Assembly (NCBI GenBank): GCA_017512405.1
Contig: JAFWGJ010000098.1
Location: forward strand, 1 to 33,960
Reading direction: 5' to 3'
Length of the DNA: 33,960 nt
Source: a bacterium
GTDB taxonomy: Bacteria > Cyanobacteriota > Vampirovibrionia > Gastranaerophilales > Gastranaerophilaceae
Shown: positions 23,453 to 32,549 of the stretch, piece by piece
Layout of the letters: each line of letters starts with the position of its first letter
Numbering within the stretch: the stretch's first letter is position 1
Made by a program: the position numbers and the translations under genes
Notes under the pieces: model-generated
Database searches by the model: none
Told to the model about the DNA's origin: nothing
The model's input: the letters and a program-made list of their open reading frames with translations, nothing else

Positions 23453-26428
23453 ATGGCGGAGACGGGAAAAGGTTTAGATATAGATTTATCATTTAAAAAA
23501 AATAATGTTGATGAATTATTTTTTAATTTGAGTGAAAATCCAAATGGTTTTAAAAATAAAGATTTTCGCTACACTTTGAGTTTGATTTACCAAACAGTTG
23601 AAGACGAATTTGCAGGGATATTTTTAAGTCCTAATTCTCCTGTCAGAAATACTGATTTTTATTTGGTAAATAATGCAGGCAAACAATCATTTTTTGTTAC
23701 ACCTACAAATAATTTTCAGTATTATTTAAAGTCAAAGGGCTCTTTATTCCGTTGTTCTTCTAGTGTTTTAGGAACAAAAGTTGGATATGCTTTATCGCTT
23801 GATTTGGTTTTGGATTATTTCGGAGGTTTTGGTGATATAGTTGATTTTCAAGACCTTTCTTATACTTTTATTTATTTAAATAAATTAACCCAGTTCGTAA
23901 TGAAATTAATTGAAAAACTTTATTTTATACCGACTGTTAAGCGCCGTGGACAAATGTTCAGAATTGTTTATGAACCTATTATTTCTAATAATCAGCTTGC
24001 AAGAATTATAAACCAGTTTGAAGAAAATTTACCTGAGGATTTATTTATTCAAGGTGAAATGCCTAAAAACTTTGTAACAGAATTTATTTACGACTATCTG
24101 AACTACGTAGTTTATAAATTTTTGGGTATTAAGGCATACAAGTTTAAAGATATTAAATCAGGTACTTATTTAATTAAGGACTTAGAACAAAAATCTTTGA
24201 TGAAAGGTAATGACTATGCCGAAAATTTCGCACAGTGGTTCGATGAATTATATCTTGGTAAGTATGATGTTATTCCTTTCTTTAAGGTAAATAAAATTAC
24301 TGATGATGAATTTGAACTGAAAGTACATATTAAAAACAGAAAAACTGACGAAACTGCGTTGATTGATGATTTATATACCAAAGAAGAAGTTTTTGGAGCT
24401 TTGTCTTCTGATATCGCAAAAATTGTTGAAAAACAATTAAATTACGCAACACGATACATGCCGGAACTGGAAAAATTGTTTGAAGATGAAGAAAAATTAT
24501 CTTTAACTTTGGATTTAGGTGAAGTTTACAAGATAATTACGCAAACTGCTTATTACCTGCAAAAAGCTCAAATTGAGGTTATTTTACCGGATGAACTTGT
24601 AAATGTAGTTGTACCTCGTGCTTCAATCAATGCTAAGGTTAAGGCTTCACGCTCCGGAGATTTGTCGGATATATTTAATACTACATCTTCAACTTCAATT
24701 TCATTGGATGATATTCTTGAATTTTCTTACGAAGTTGCTCTTGGTAACGAAAAAATGTCCTTAGAAGAATTCCAGGAGCTTATTAAAGATTCAAAAGGTC
24801 TTGTTAAATATAAAAATAAATACATTCTTGTCGATGAGGAAGAAAGCAAGAAGCTTATTGATAGAATTGCAAAAGCTGACCACAGTAAAATGACAAGAAT
24901 GCAATTAATTCATGCATCAATGTCCGGACAGGTTGAAGAATACGATTTTGATTATGATGAAGCTTTTGCAAATATTCTGAAAGATTTTACAAAACCTGTT
25001 GAAGTAGATTCGCCAAAAGAATTAAAAGGTGAATTAAGACCATACCAGCAAACAGGTCTGAAATGGTTATGGACAAATGTTTCAAAAGGCTTTGGCTGTT
25101 GTATGGCTGATGATATGGGGTTAGGTAAAACTATTCAGGTTATAAGTTTAATATTAAAACTTAAAGAAGAAGAAAAACTTAAAAAGCCTGTTATTGTAAT
25201 ATGTCCAACAACATTAATGGGTAATTGGATGAAAGAGTTACAGATGTTTGCGCCGTCTTTAAAAGCTACAACATATCATGGTGCAGAAAGAAAGTTAAAT
25301 ACTGATGTTGATATAATTCTTACAACATACGCTATTATGCGTATTGATATTGAGGAACTGAAAAAACAGCAATGGGGTATGATTATTGTTGATGAGGCTC
25401 AAAATATTAAAAATCCTGATACTGCTCAAACGCTTGCCGTTAAGTTGTTAAAATCAGATATAAAAATAGCTATGACGGGTACGCCTGTTGAAAACAGATT
25501 AACAGAGCTGTGGAGCATATTTGATTTTATAAACGGAGGTTATTTGGGAACTCTGCGAGAATTTCAAAAGAGTTATGCTATTCCTATTGAACGTTTCAAA
25601 GAAACTTCTCGTGCTGCGAAATTAAAAATGTCAGTATCTCCGTTTGTACTAAGGCGTTTAAAAACAGATAAACACGTTATTTCAGACTTACCGGAAAAAA
25701 TGGTACTTAACGATTACTGTTACTTATCTAAAAATCAAGCAGTACTTTACGAAAAAACTCTTAATGAAATGATGGAAAAAATCAGCGGATTTACAGGTAT
25801 TAACAGACGCGGTAATATCTTTAAGCTTATTACTGCTTTGAAACAAATCTGCAATCATCCTTACCAATTCTTAAAATCGGGTGATATGAATAAGGAAGCT
25901 TCAGGAAAAATGGAACAATGTATTCAATTGGTCCAAAATATTATAGCAAATGACGAAAAGACGCTTATATTTACTCAATATAAAGAAATGGGTGATATTC
26001 TCGTAAAAATTATAGAAGAAGAATGCAATACAACACCGTTGTTCTTCCATGGTTCATTGAACGTAAATCAGCGTGAAGAAATGATTGAAGATTTTCAAAA
26101 TAATCCGGAAACAAAAGTAATGATATTGTCATTAAAAGCGGGCGGAACAGGTTTGAACTTAACAAGTGCAACAAACGTAATTCACTACGACTTGTGGTGG
26201 AATCCTGCCGTTGAAGACCAGGCAACAGACCGTACATACCGTATCGGACAAGATAAAAACGTTATGGTTCACAGACTTATTACTCTTGGTACTTTTGAAG
26301 AAAAAATTGATGAAATGCTTAAATCTAAAAAAGAACTTGCTGATATGGCAGTTTATGAAGGTGAAAAGATTATTACAGAACTTTCAGATGAAGAAATTTA
26401 CGAAATCTTTACGCTTACTGCTCAATAA
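23453..26428 (+). CDS. SNF2-family (SWI/SNF) DEAD/DEAH-type helicase
   Basis: A 991-aa SNF2 ATPase that would translocate on double-stranded nucleic acid and remodel bound proteins. The motor is in the C-terminal half: ELRPYQQTGLKWLW (Q-motif region, ~525), DDMGLGKT (Walker A, Lys559), IIVDEAQNIKN (motif II, Asp647-Glu648) and AMTGTPVENRL (III). It continues with LIFTQYKEM (IV), LSLKAGGTGLNLT (V) and DQATDRTYRIGQ (VI). All motor motifs are intact. The first ~500 residues have no zinc-finger or SWIM cysteines and no domain I can name; bacterial SNF2 proteins often have a family-specific region here. It sits in an operon with gpmI. Confidence 0.93.
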   Translation: MAETGKGLDIDLSFKKNNVDELFFNLSENPNGFKNKDFRYTLSLIYQTVEDEFAGIFLSPNSPVRNTDFYLVNNAGKQSFFVTPTNNFQYYLKSKGSLFRCSSSVLGTKVGYALSLDLVLDYFGGFGDIVDFQDLSYTFIYLNKLTQFVMKLIEKLYFIPTVKRRGQMFRIVYEPIISNNQLARIINQFEENLPEDLFIQGEMPKNFVTEFIYDYLNYVVYKFLGIKAYKFKDIKSGTYLIKDLEQKSLMKGNDYAENFAQWFDELYLGKYDVIPFFKVNKITDDEFELKVHIKNRKTDETALIDDLYTKEEVFGALSSDIAKIVEKQLNYATRYMPELEKLFEDEEKLSLTLDLGEVYKIITQTAYYLQKAQIEVILPDELVNVVVPRASINAKVKASRSGDLSDIFNTTSSTSISLDDILEFSYEVALGNEKMSLEEFQELIKDSKGLVKYKNKYILVDEEESKKLIDRIAKADHSKMTRMQLIHASMSGQVEEYDFDYDEAFANILKDFTKPVEVDSPKELKGELRPYQQTGLKWLWTNVSKGFGCCMADDMGLGKTIQVISLILKLKEEEKLKKPVIVICPTTLMGNWMKELQMFAPSLKATTYHGAERKLNTDVDIILTTYAIMRIDIEELKKQQWGMIIVDEAQNIKNPDTAQTLAVKLLKSDIKIAMTGTPVENRLTELWSIFDFINGGYLGTLREFQKSYAIPIERFKETSRAAKLKMSVSPFVLRRLKTDKHVISDLPEKMVLNDYCYLSKNQAVLYEKTLNEMMEKISGFTGINRRGNIFKLITALKQICNHPYQFLKSGDMNKEASGKMEQCIQLVQNIIANDEKTLIFTQYKEMGDILVKIIEEECNTTPLFFHGSLNVNQREEMIEDFQNNPETKVMILSLKAGGTGLNLTSATNVIHYDLWWNPAVEDQATDRTYRIGQDKNVMVHRLITLGTFEEKIDEMLKSKKELADMAVYEGEKIITELSDEEIYEIFTLTAQ

Positions 26429-26488
26429 CATGGCAATTTTTATGTAAAAAAATCCTTTATATAAATGTATAAGTGTATTTGTGTGTAA

Positions 26489-27694
26489 ATGATTATCAAT
26501 AATTACAAGAGTATTGTACAGCCTAATTTTACGGCAAATGTTATGCCTAAAAATTGTGCTGAATATATAGATAATAAACTTAAATCTGCAAAAACAGCAG
26601 ATATTTTCTGTCATAATTCAAGTGATGAGGATACTTTTAACAGTGCAAAGGCAATGTATTCCTACCTCGAATCTCAGGGGGTAAAATCAAGAATTATCGT
26701 TTCTAACGGTAAAGAATGTTACGATTACAATACAAACAAATACAATATTATACAAGCTGACGAAGTTAACGAAAACACTAAAAAAGCTGACATAGCGCTT
26801 TGTGTTGATTTCAGTGCCGCAAGCCGTGCGGTTCCTAATGTTTTAAAATATATTAACAGTTATGGTGCCAATGTTGTAGGTTTTGACCACCACAATAATT
26901 CTGATAAAATTACACCAAATTATAATCAAATTACACAATCTTATGCAAAAAATCAGGATTTACCGACTCTTGATGCCAAAAACTTTTACATTGATTCAAG
27001 CGCAAAATCAAATTGTGCAATTATATCAAGGTTTTTTGATGCAATAGGTCATAAAATTAATCGTGAAGAAGGTCGTTCGCTTCTTGCAGGTATGATTGAT
27101 GATACTTCAAAAGATGGTTTTACACGCTTTTCAGAGTCAGGAAAAATTGAAGTTTCAGAAAGAATAAATGATAACGGTAATACTAAAACTGTTATGAGTA
27201 ATGTTTTATCTCAATTGAATGTTTTTGATAAATTGGATGTTCTAAAACATTTAAGTAATAAAACAAAATTAACGGATAAAGAAATCAAATTCCAAAATAC
27301 ATTAATAGAACGCACACAATACTCTAAAAACGGAAAATTTGCTTATTTAGAAATTCAACAAGGCGACAAAACTTGGGAAGATTTAGGAAGAGATAATTTA
27401 AAAACAGAAACTGTTTTAAACAATTATCGAAAAGAAATGCTTAGAAATAAAAATTTAGAAGCCGTTGCGGTATTTTATCCTACAAATTTAAATAATGCTT
27501 ATAAAATGAGTATTCTGACCAAAAAAGATTACGCAAAACAAATTATAAATGAAATTAAGTCAACGACTTATCCTGATTTAGTTGCAGGAGGTCATGATGA
27601 CAGAAGCGGCGGAACTTTAAGTTCCTCAGATAAAACGGATTGTCATAATTGGGTAAATTTGTTTGTTAATGCTGCCGACAAAATTTTGCACTAA
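26489..27694 (+). CDS. DHH-family phosphoesterase
   Basis: A 401-aa protein of the DHH/DHHA1 superfamily (RecJ, NrnA and cyclic-dinucleotide phosphodiesterases). The metal site is complete: HNSSDEDTFNS (Asp46, Asp48), CVDFSAASRA (Asp107), GFDHHNN (Asp133-His134-His135) and GMIDDT (Asp204-Asp205). The C-terminal DHHA1 domain ends with GGHDDRSGGTL, a variant of GGGHxxAAG. Substrate could be nano-RNA, pAp or a cyclic dinucleotide. The first 22 residues are a polar extension with NFTANVMPK, like the start of the M2/M3 peptidase at 1124. An in-frame TAA directly before ATG 26489 fixes this as the earliest start; the ribosome site is weak. It overlaps the convergent gene by 4 nt. Confidence 0.86.
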   Translation: MIINNYKSIVQPNFTANVMPKNCAEYIDNKLKSAKTADIFCHNSSDEDTFNSAKAMYSYLESQGVKSRIIVSNGKECYDYNTNKYNIIQADEVNENTKKADIALCVDFSAASRAVPNVLKYINSYGANVVGFDHHNNSDKITPNYNQITQSYAKNQDLPTLDAKNFYIDSSAKSNCAIISRFFDAIGHKINREEGRSLLAGMIDDTSKDGFTRFSESGKIEVSERINDNGNTKTVMSNVLSQLNVFDKLDVLKHLSNKTKLTDKEIKFQNTLIERTQYSKNGKFAYLEIQQGDKTWEDLGRDNLKTETVLNNYRKEMLRNKNLEAVAVFYPTNLNNAYKMSILTKKDYAKQIINEIKSTTYPDLVAGGHDDRSGGTLSSSDKTDCHNWVNLFVNAADKILH

Positions 27695-28800
27695 TTTCTG
27701 TTGAGACATTTTTTTATAAATTTTGCAATTCCGGAATTTAAATTTTTGTTTATAACTTTTACAATGTCTTTATTTTCAATGTCAGTATATTCGGAATAAA
27801 GGTTTTTATCTTCGTCATTATTTACAAATACTTTCCACATACCGGAAACTTGTTTTCTAAAATATTTTGAGCCCATTGATGTGAAATCCGCATCTTTAAT
27901 AAAATATTCTATTGTAAATGTTAAAGCATTTTCAGACATTTTATAAGCATTAAAATCATCTTTTATGTTAATTGGCTTTTGATAGAATATTAAATCCGGC
28001 TTAAAAGCATGCAAACAAGCCAGTTCACCTGTTTTTCTATCTATCCCGTCTATGATTTTTAAGTTAAATCCGTTGAAAAATTCCAAATTTTTCTTCATTT
28101 TTTCTTCATCAACAGGTTCATTTTCAAGCAGAGTATTTGGGACAATAATTATGGGAAACAGTTTAAAATCTTTATCAAAATATAAAATGTTATATAGTCC
28201 GATAAACTCTGTATTTTTAACATCAGAACAAATAAATGCCGTTCTGATTTGTTTATCGGATTTTCTTATTCTTTTAAGGTTTTTAATGTAATTGTTCTTT
28301 GCCTTTATTTCATTTGTTTTACAAAAAAATAAATATTTGATTGATAAAAAAATATTTTTACTTGTTATAAAATATTCAAAAAAGTTCTTAAATTTTTCGT
28401 TGATATTATTAAGAGTTTCATTTAAAGGTATTTGAATTAATTTCTCAATTTTAACATTTTTTTTGACATAATAATTACTTTTTAGATATTTTTTTGTGTC
28501 TTCAAATAAAATACCTGTATCTAAAATAACATTAAAATTTAAAGCTCTTAAAGCAAGAGGTTTATATACATTAAATCCTTTATAATCGTAGGATTTGTCT
28601 TCTGTAATTCTTTTGTCGCTTATACCAACAATATTCAAATATTTTTTAATGTCATAATTGTCAATAACAGCATCTAAAAAGACTCCCATACCAAATAAAA
28701 TGATTTTTTTATCAGCATATTTTTCTTTAAGAATTTCTAATTTTTTTTCAAAATTCAAAGATTTTAAATAATCAACATAAGAAAGATATTCTTCATTCAT
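27691..28800 (-). CDS. Unknown protein of the glf cluster, Rossmann-like N-terminus
   Basis: A 369-aa protein of no recognised family. Residues ~28-65 read KKIILFGMGVFLDAVIDNY...VGISDKR, a Rossmann-type nucleotide-binding start. Residues 150-175 are Lys-rich. From ~187 a second part (RTAFICSDVKNTEFIGLYNILY...FKLFPIIIVPN) leads to LHAFKPDLIFYQKP, which recalls the N-terminal domain of CDP-glycerol glycerophosphotransferase-like proteins, where a similar 'PD-(I/L)-V/I-F-x-Q-x-P' line occurs. No metal site or membrane helix is seen. Its start overlaps glf by 8 nt, so it is in the same operon and most likely acts in polymer synthesis or modification. Confidence 0.62.
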   Translation of the reverse strand: MNEEYLSYVDYLKSLNFEKKLEILKEKYADKKIILFGMGVFLDAVIDNYDIKKYLNIVGISDKRITEDKSYDYKGFNVYKPLALRALNFNVILDTGILFEDTKKYLKSNYYVKKNVKIEKLIQIPLNETLNNINEKFKNFFEYFITSKNIFLSIKYLFFCKTNEIKAKNNYIKNLKRIRKSDKQIRTAFICSDVKNTEFIGLYNILYFDKDFKLFPIIIVPNTLLENEPVDEEKMKKNLEFFNGFNLKIIDGIDRKTGELACLHAFKPDLIFYQKPINIKDDFNAYKMSENALTFTIEYFIKDADFTSMGSKYFRKQVSGMWKVFVNNDEDKNLYSEYTDIENKDIVKVINKNLNSGIAKFIKKCLNRN

Positions 28801-29968
28801 TAGTGTTGTTTTCAGCCTCTGTTAAAGTATTATCCTCAGTGTTTGATATATCATCTTTATCTATTAATTTTGCAACTGTTTCAAATGCTCTTTTTACGAG
28901 TTCATCAGATTCATAATATTTGAATTCACCAAGTCTTCCTGCAAAGAATACATTAGGAAGAGTTTTAGCCTCATCATTATATTTTTGATATATTTCAATA
29001 GATTGAGGATTATTTATAGGATAGAATCTTTCATTTTTACCTAATTCAAAATTCTCAATATATTCGAATCCGACAATATCTTTATCTGTATTGTAAGTAA
29101 CATTAGGTATAATTTTTTTGTAAACATTCGTTCTTATAAAATCAAAATTATAAGGATAATTGAATGTTTGACCGTTAAGATCAGTTAAATTGTTTTCTAA
29201 CTCTGTTCTTACGCTTCTGTATGGTAATTCGCCGTGCTTATAATCGAAGTATTCATCAATTGAACCTGTATAGAAAATTCTGTCAAATTTTTCAGGATTT
29301 ATATCTGAAAAATTCGTGTTAAGTTTTAATTTAATATTTTTGTGTTTTAAAATGTTTTCAATCATATTGGTCCAGCCGCAAGTAGGGATTGCTTGATATT
29401 TGTCTTTGAAATATCTGTCATCCATACTTATATCAAAAGGATAATATGTATCAGAACAATCAGGTATGGAATTTTCAGAAATACCCCATTGTTTTATTGT
29501 ATTTGGCTTGAACACATTTTCATAAAAATATTCTGCCAAAAATTTTAAATCTTCGTCAAAATTTCTGTGCATATCAGCAAGAGTAATCTTTTTATTATAA
29601 CCAAATTTTGATATCAATTTATTTTCAAGCATTTTAGCAAAATCTTCAGGAAAAACTTCGTGCAAAGTTAACAAACATAATGGTAATGTTGCATTAATAC
29701 CCTGAATGGAAACAAGAGGTCTGAATGTTAACGGTTGTAACTTTGTAAAATTACTTAAATAATCCCAAATGAATTTATTATTAGTATGCAAAAAATTTAA
29801 GTGCTTAGGTTGAACAAGAATGCCTGTTTCCTTGTCAATGTAATCATAGTGCATACCGCCTACGTGAGAAGCTTTTTCAATAACTGTAACATCTTCATTT
29901 AATTTTGAAGCAATTCTTTCCGCTATAACAGCTCCTGTTAATCCTGCTCCTACTACTAAATTTTTCAT
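28793..29968 (-). CDS. glf: UDP-galactopyranose mutase (divergent)
   Basis: Glf uses reduced FAD to convert UDP-galactopyranose to UDP-galactofuranose. MKNLVVGAGLTGAVIAERI is the FAD-binding loop, followed by VTVIEKASHVGG and the FLHTNNKFIWDYL block. QWGISENSIPD, YQAIPTCGWTNMIENIL, IFYTGSIDEYFDYKHGELPYRSVRTE and FAGRLGEFKYYESDELVKRA match the mutase, including the C-terminal GRL-(A/G)-EYKYY. Two places depart from E. coli Glf: GGNAY is GGMHY, and HKYGAHIFHT is QPKHLNFLHT. At 391 aa the length is normal. AGGAG precedes the ATG; the GT2 gene lies 51 nt upstream on the same strand. Confidence 0.88.
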   Translation of the reverse strand: MKNLVVGAGLTGAVIAERIASKLNEDVTVIEKASHVGGMHYDYIDKETGILVQPKHLNFLHTNNKFIWDYLSNFTKLQPLTFRPLVSIQGINATLPLCLLTLHEVFPEDFAKMLENKLISKFGYNKKITLADMHRNFDEDLKFLAEYFYENVFKPNTIKQWGISENSIPDCSDTYYPFDISMDDRYFKDKYQAIPTCGWTNMIENILKHKNIKLKLNTNFSDINPEKFDRIFYTGSIDEYFDYKHGELPYRSVRTELENNLTDLNGQTFNYPYNFDFIRTNVYKKIIPNVTYNTDKDIVGFEYIENFELGKNERFYPINNPQSIEIYQKYNDEAKTLPNVFFAGRLGEFKYYESDELVKRAFETVAKLIDKDDISNTEDNTLTEAENNTNE

Positions 29969-30019
29969 TTTATAACTCCTGTTGGGTTTAATTTACCATG
30001 AAGATATTTAATATTCAAA

Positions 30020-30706
30020 TTAGTCAACAAACCTAAATTTTACTAAGGCCCATATTGCGTGAAAACCGTCTATCCAGGTGATTTTTTTGCCTTCTGTATA
30101 TTCTCTGCCGTAATATGAAATTGGAAGTTCATATAATCTTGCACCTTTTTTAAGAACCTTCGCCGTAATTTCCGGTTCAAAATCAAATCTGTTCGACTTA
30201 ATTTCAATATCTTTTATAAAATCAGCTTTAAAGGCTTTATAACAGGTTTCCATATCTGTAAGAGTAGTATTGTATAAAATATTTGTAATAAATGTTAACA
30301 ATTTATTACCCATTAAGTGGTGGAACATAAAGGCTCTTGAAGGTTTACCGCCGTTTAGTCTTGTTCCGTATGCTACATCTGCTTTGTCATCTAAAATTAA
30401 TTGAATTAAATCTTTATAATCAGCAGGATCGTATTCGAGGTCTGCATCTTGTATGATTATTATGTCTCCGGTTGCTTCTTTAAAACCTGTTCTTAATGCG
30501 GCACCTTTACCTTGATTAACATCGTGATACAAAACTTTATATGGTAAAGAAGGGTAAATTTCTTTTGTACCGTCAGTTGAACAATCATCTATTAAAATTA
30601 TTTCTTTTTCTAATCCGCAAAAATCAGCATTCTCAACTTTTTCAAGAATTATTTTTAATGTTGATACTTCGTTATAAACAGGAATTAAAATTGAAATTTT
30701 TTGCAT
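30020..30706 (-). CDS. GT2-family glycosyltransferase (polyprenyl-phosphate sugar synthase-like)
   Basis: A 228-aa GT-A-fold glycosyltransferase. It shows ISILIPVYNEVSTL (5-18), IDDCSTDGT (39-47), the metal-binding IIQDADLEYDP with Asp87-Ala-Asp89, and a conserved GKGAALRTGFKEATGD block. FDFEPEITAKVLKKGARLYELPISYYGREYTEGKKITW closes the protein. This C-terminus is characteristic of dolichyl/polyprenyl-phosphate mannose or glucose synthases (DPM1-like). No membrane helix is attached. It heads the minus-strand unit with glf and may supply a lipid-linked sugar for the polymer that galactofuranose joins. GGAG precedes the ATG. Confidence 0.88.
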   Translation of the reverse strand: MQKISILIPVYNEVSTLKIILEKVENADFCGLEKEIILIDDCSTDGTKEIYPSLPYKVLYHDVNQGKGAALRTGFKEATGDIIIIQDADLEYDPADYKDLIQLILDDKADVAYGTRLNGGKPSRAFMFHHLMGNKLLTFITNILYNTTLTDMETCYKAFKADFIKDIEIKSNRFDFEPEITAKVLKKGARLYELPISYYGREYTEGKKITWIDGFHAIWALVKFRFVD

Positions 30707-30739
30707 TAATTTTCTCCATTATTAATTTTTAAAAATATT

Positions 30740-30768
30740 TTGAATTATTATGTTAAATATTGTACAAT
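30740..30768 (+). promoter_or_regulatory. Predicted promoter of the HD-GYP gene
   Basis: TTGAAT (30740-30745) and TACAAT (30763-30768) are 17 bp apart. The leader is about 25 nt and carries AAAAGGG before the ATG at 30798. The 91-nt gap is divergent from the GT2 gene. Confidence 0.45.
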
Positions 30769-30797
30769 AAAAATGTAATAAATTAAAAGGGTGTATT

Positions 30798-32549
30798 ATG
30801 GATATTACGACTTTAACTGAAACAAAAGATATTGAGTATGCTTCAAATTTGTTGCATACTGCTGTAAAAGAATTTAATAAAAAGAATTTTTCGATGTGCG
30901 AAAATTTAATGAAGGAAGCAAAATCCACATTTAAGAATAACAATGATGGTGCAAATACTTCAATTTGCATGGCAATAGAGGGCTTTTTATTATATGAAAA
31001 AGATAAAAATAAATACGAAGAAGCTCTCAGTTTATTAGAAGATGCTAAATATCTTGCGTTGTATACTCAAAATCATGAGGCAAAAACTTTTATAGAATAC
31101 GTTTTAGGTATTATATATAAAACTGAAAAAAATTATGAGTTGGCTAAATTACATCTTGCAAATGCAAAAAACCTTGCGTTTAAAGGAGATGCACTTAATG
31201 TTCTTGATTATATAACCGGATATTTAGATGATATTCAAAATGTTTCGGACGGTTTATTATCAAATAAACGCGACCCGCTTGTAGCGTTAGTAAAAATAGG
31301 TCAATCGGTATCTGCTGAAACAAATATAGATCAGCTTTTGAGAGTAATTGCAGAAGAGACAAAAGAAGCAATTCAGGCAGACAGATGTACTGTATTTTTA
31401 TTTGATAAAGAACACAATGAATTATGGTCAAAAGTTGCATTGGGTTTAGAGGATTCCGAGATACGTTTTCCTGCTGAAAAAGGACTTGCAGGCCACTGCG
31501 TGAAAACCGGCGAAACAATTAATATAAAAGATGCATATAATGATTCACGTTTTAATCCGGAAATTGATAATAAAACCGGCTATAAGACAAAGACAATTCT
31601 TTGTATGCCTATTAAAAATTTACAGCAAAAAATTATTGGAGCCTTTCAGGTATTAAACAAACTCGAAGGGTACTTTACGGAAGAAGATGAAGATTTATTA
31701 GTAGCAATTGGTTCATCAGCCGGTATTGCATTAGAAAATGCTCAATTGTTTAAAAATCAACAAAAAATGTTGGAAGAACAGAAAATTGTATTTGAAAGTT
31801 TTATTGAAACTCTTGCGGCATCTATCGATGCTCGTGATAAGATTACCGCAGGTCATTCAACAAGGGTTAGAATGTATTCTTCAATGATAGCTAAGGCAAT
31901 GAATTTGTCTGATAACGAGGTTAATATTATTGAAAAAGCTGCTACATTGCACGATATAGGTAAAATAGGTATTCGTGATTCAGTACTTCAAAAAGAAGGT
32001 CGATTGACGGAAGAAGAATATAAACATATTCAATCACACGTAGAAATTACTCATGATATTTTGCAAAAAATTCACATGTCAGAAGATTTCAAAAAAGTTG
32101 CAGCTATAGCTTGTTCGCATCACGAAAAATTTGACGGTACAGGTTATTACAGACATAATTCAGGTCGTGAAATTCCTTTGGGTGGAAGGATTTTGGCGGT
32201 ATCGGACGTGTTTGATGCCATAACTTCCAAAAGACACTATCGTGATAAAATGCCGATAGAAAAAGTAATGAGTATACTGTTAAAAGACTCAGGTACTCAC
32301 TTTGACGGCAGTGTTGTAGATGTATTTATGCAATTACATTGTGATAGTATTATTAAAGTATTTTTGACAGAAAATCATTTAGAATTAAAGCCTGAGGATG
32401 GCGAGTTTTTATCAAAATATACAATGAAAGATTTATATGACACTTTAAAAATGGAACCGGATACATTAGATAATACTCAGCAAAATTTCATAAGTTTGTT
32501 TAATACGTATTATTATGGTCAATTTGCAGAGGATACGGCAAATGATTAA
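30798..32549 (+). CDS. TPR-GAF-HD-GYP signalling protein (cyclic-di-GMP phosphodiesterase type)
   Basis: A 583-aa cytoplasmic protein in three parts. Residues ~1-150 are helical TPR-like repeats; ~170-320 are a GAF sensor (NIDQLLRVIAEETKEAIQADR, LAGHCVKTGE, LCMPIKN); ~345-530 are an HD-GYP phosphohydrolase. Catalytic residues are His353 (AGHSTR), His385-Asp386 (HDIGKIG) and His441-His442 with HHEKFDGTGYY. The third motif normally reads GYP; here it is GYY (449-451), with IPLGGRILAVSDVFDAITSKRHYR intact. HD-GYP proteins break cyclic-di-GMP to pGpG or GMP. No receiver or membrane domain is present, so the GAF and TPRs are the input. The downstream secreted TPR gene overlaps it by 8 nt. Confidence 0.9.
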   Translation: MDITTLTETKDIEYASNLLHTAVKEFNKKNFSMCENLMKEAKSTFKNNNDGANTSICMAIEGFLLYEKDKNKYEEALSLLEDAKYLALYTQNHEAKTFIEYVLGIIYKTEKNYELAKLHLANAKNLAFKGDALNVLDYITGYLDDIQNVSDGLLSNKRDPLVALVKIGQSVSAETNIDQLLRVIAEETKEAIQADRCTVFLFDKEHNELWSKVALGLEDSEIRFPAEKGLAGHCVKTGETINIKDAYNDSRFNPEIDNKTGYKTKTILCMPIKNLQQKIIGAFQVLNKLEGYFTEEDEDLLVAIGSSAGIALENAQLFKNQQKMLEEQKIVFESFIETLAASIDARDKITAGHSTRVRMYSSMIAKAMNLSDNEVNIIEKAATLHDIGKIGIRDSVLQKEGRLTEEEYKHIQSHVEITHDILQKIHMSEDFKKVAAIACSHHEKFDGTGYYRHNSGREIPLGGRILAVSDVFDAITSKRHYRDKMPIEKVMSILLKDSGTHFDGSVVDVFMQLHCDSIIKVFLTENHLELKPEDGEFLSKYTMKDLYDTLKMEPDTLDNTQQNFISLFNTYYYGQFAEDTAND

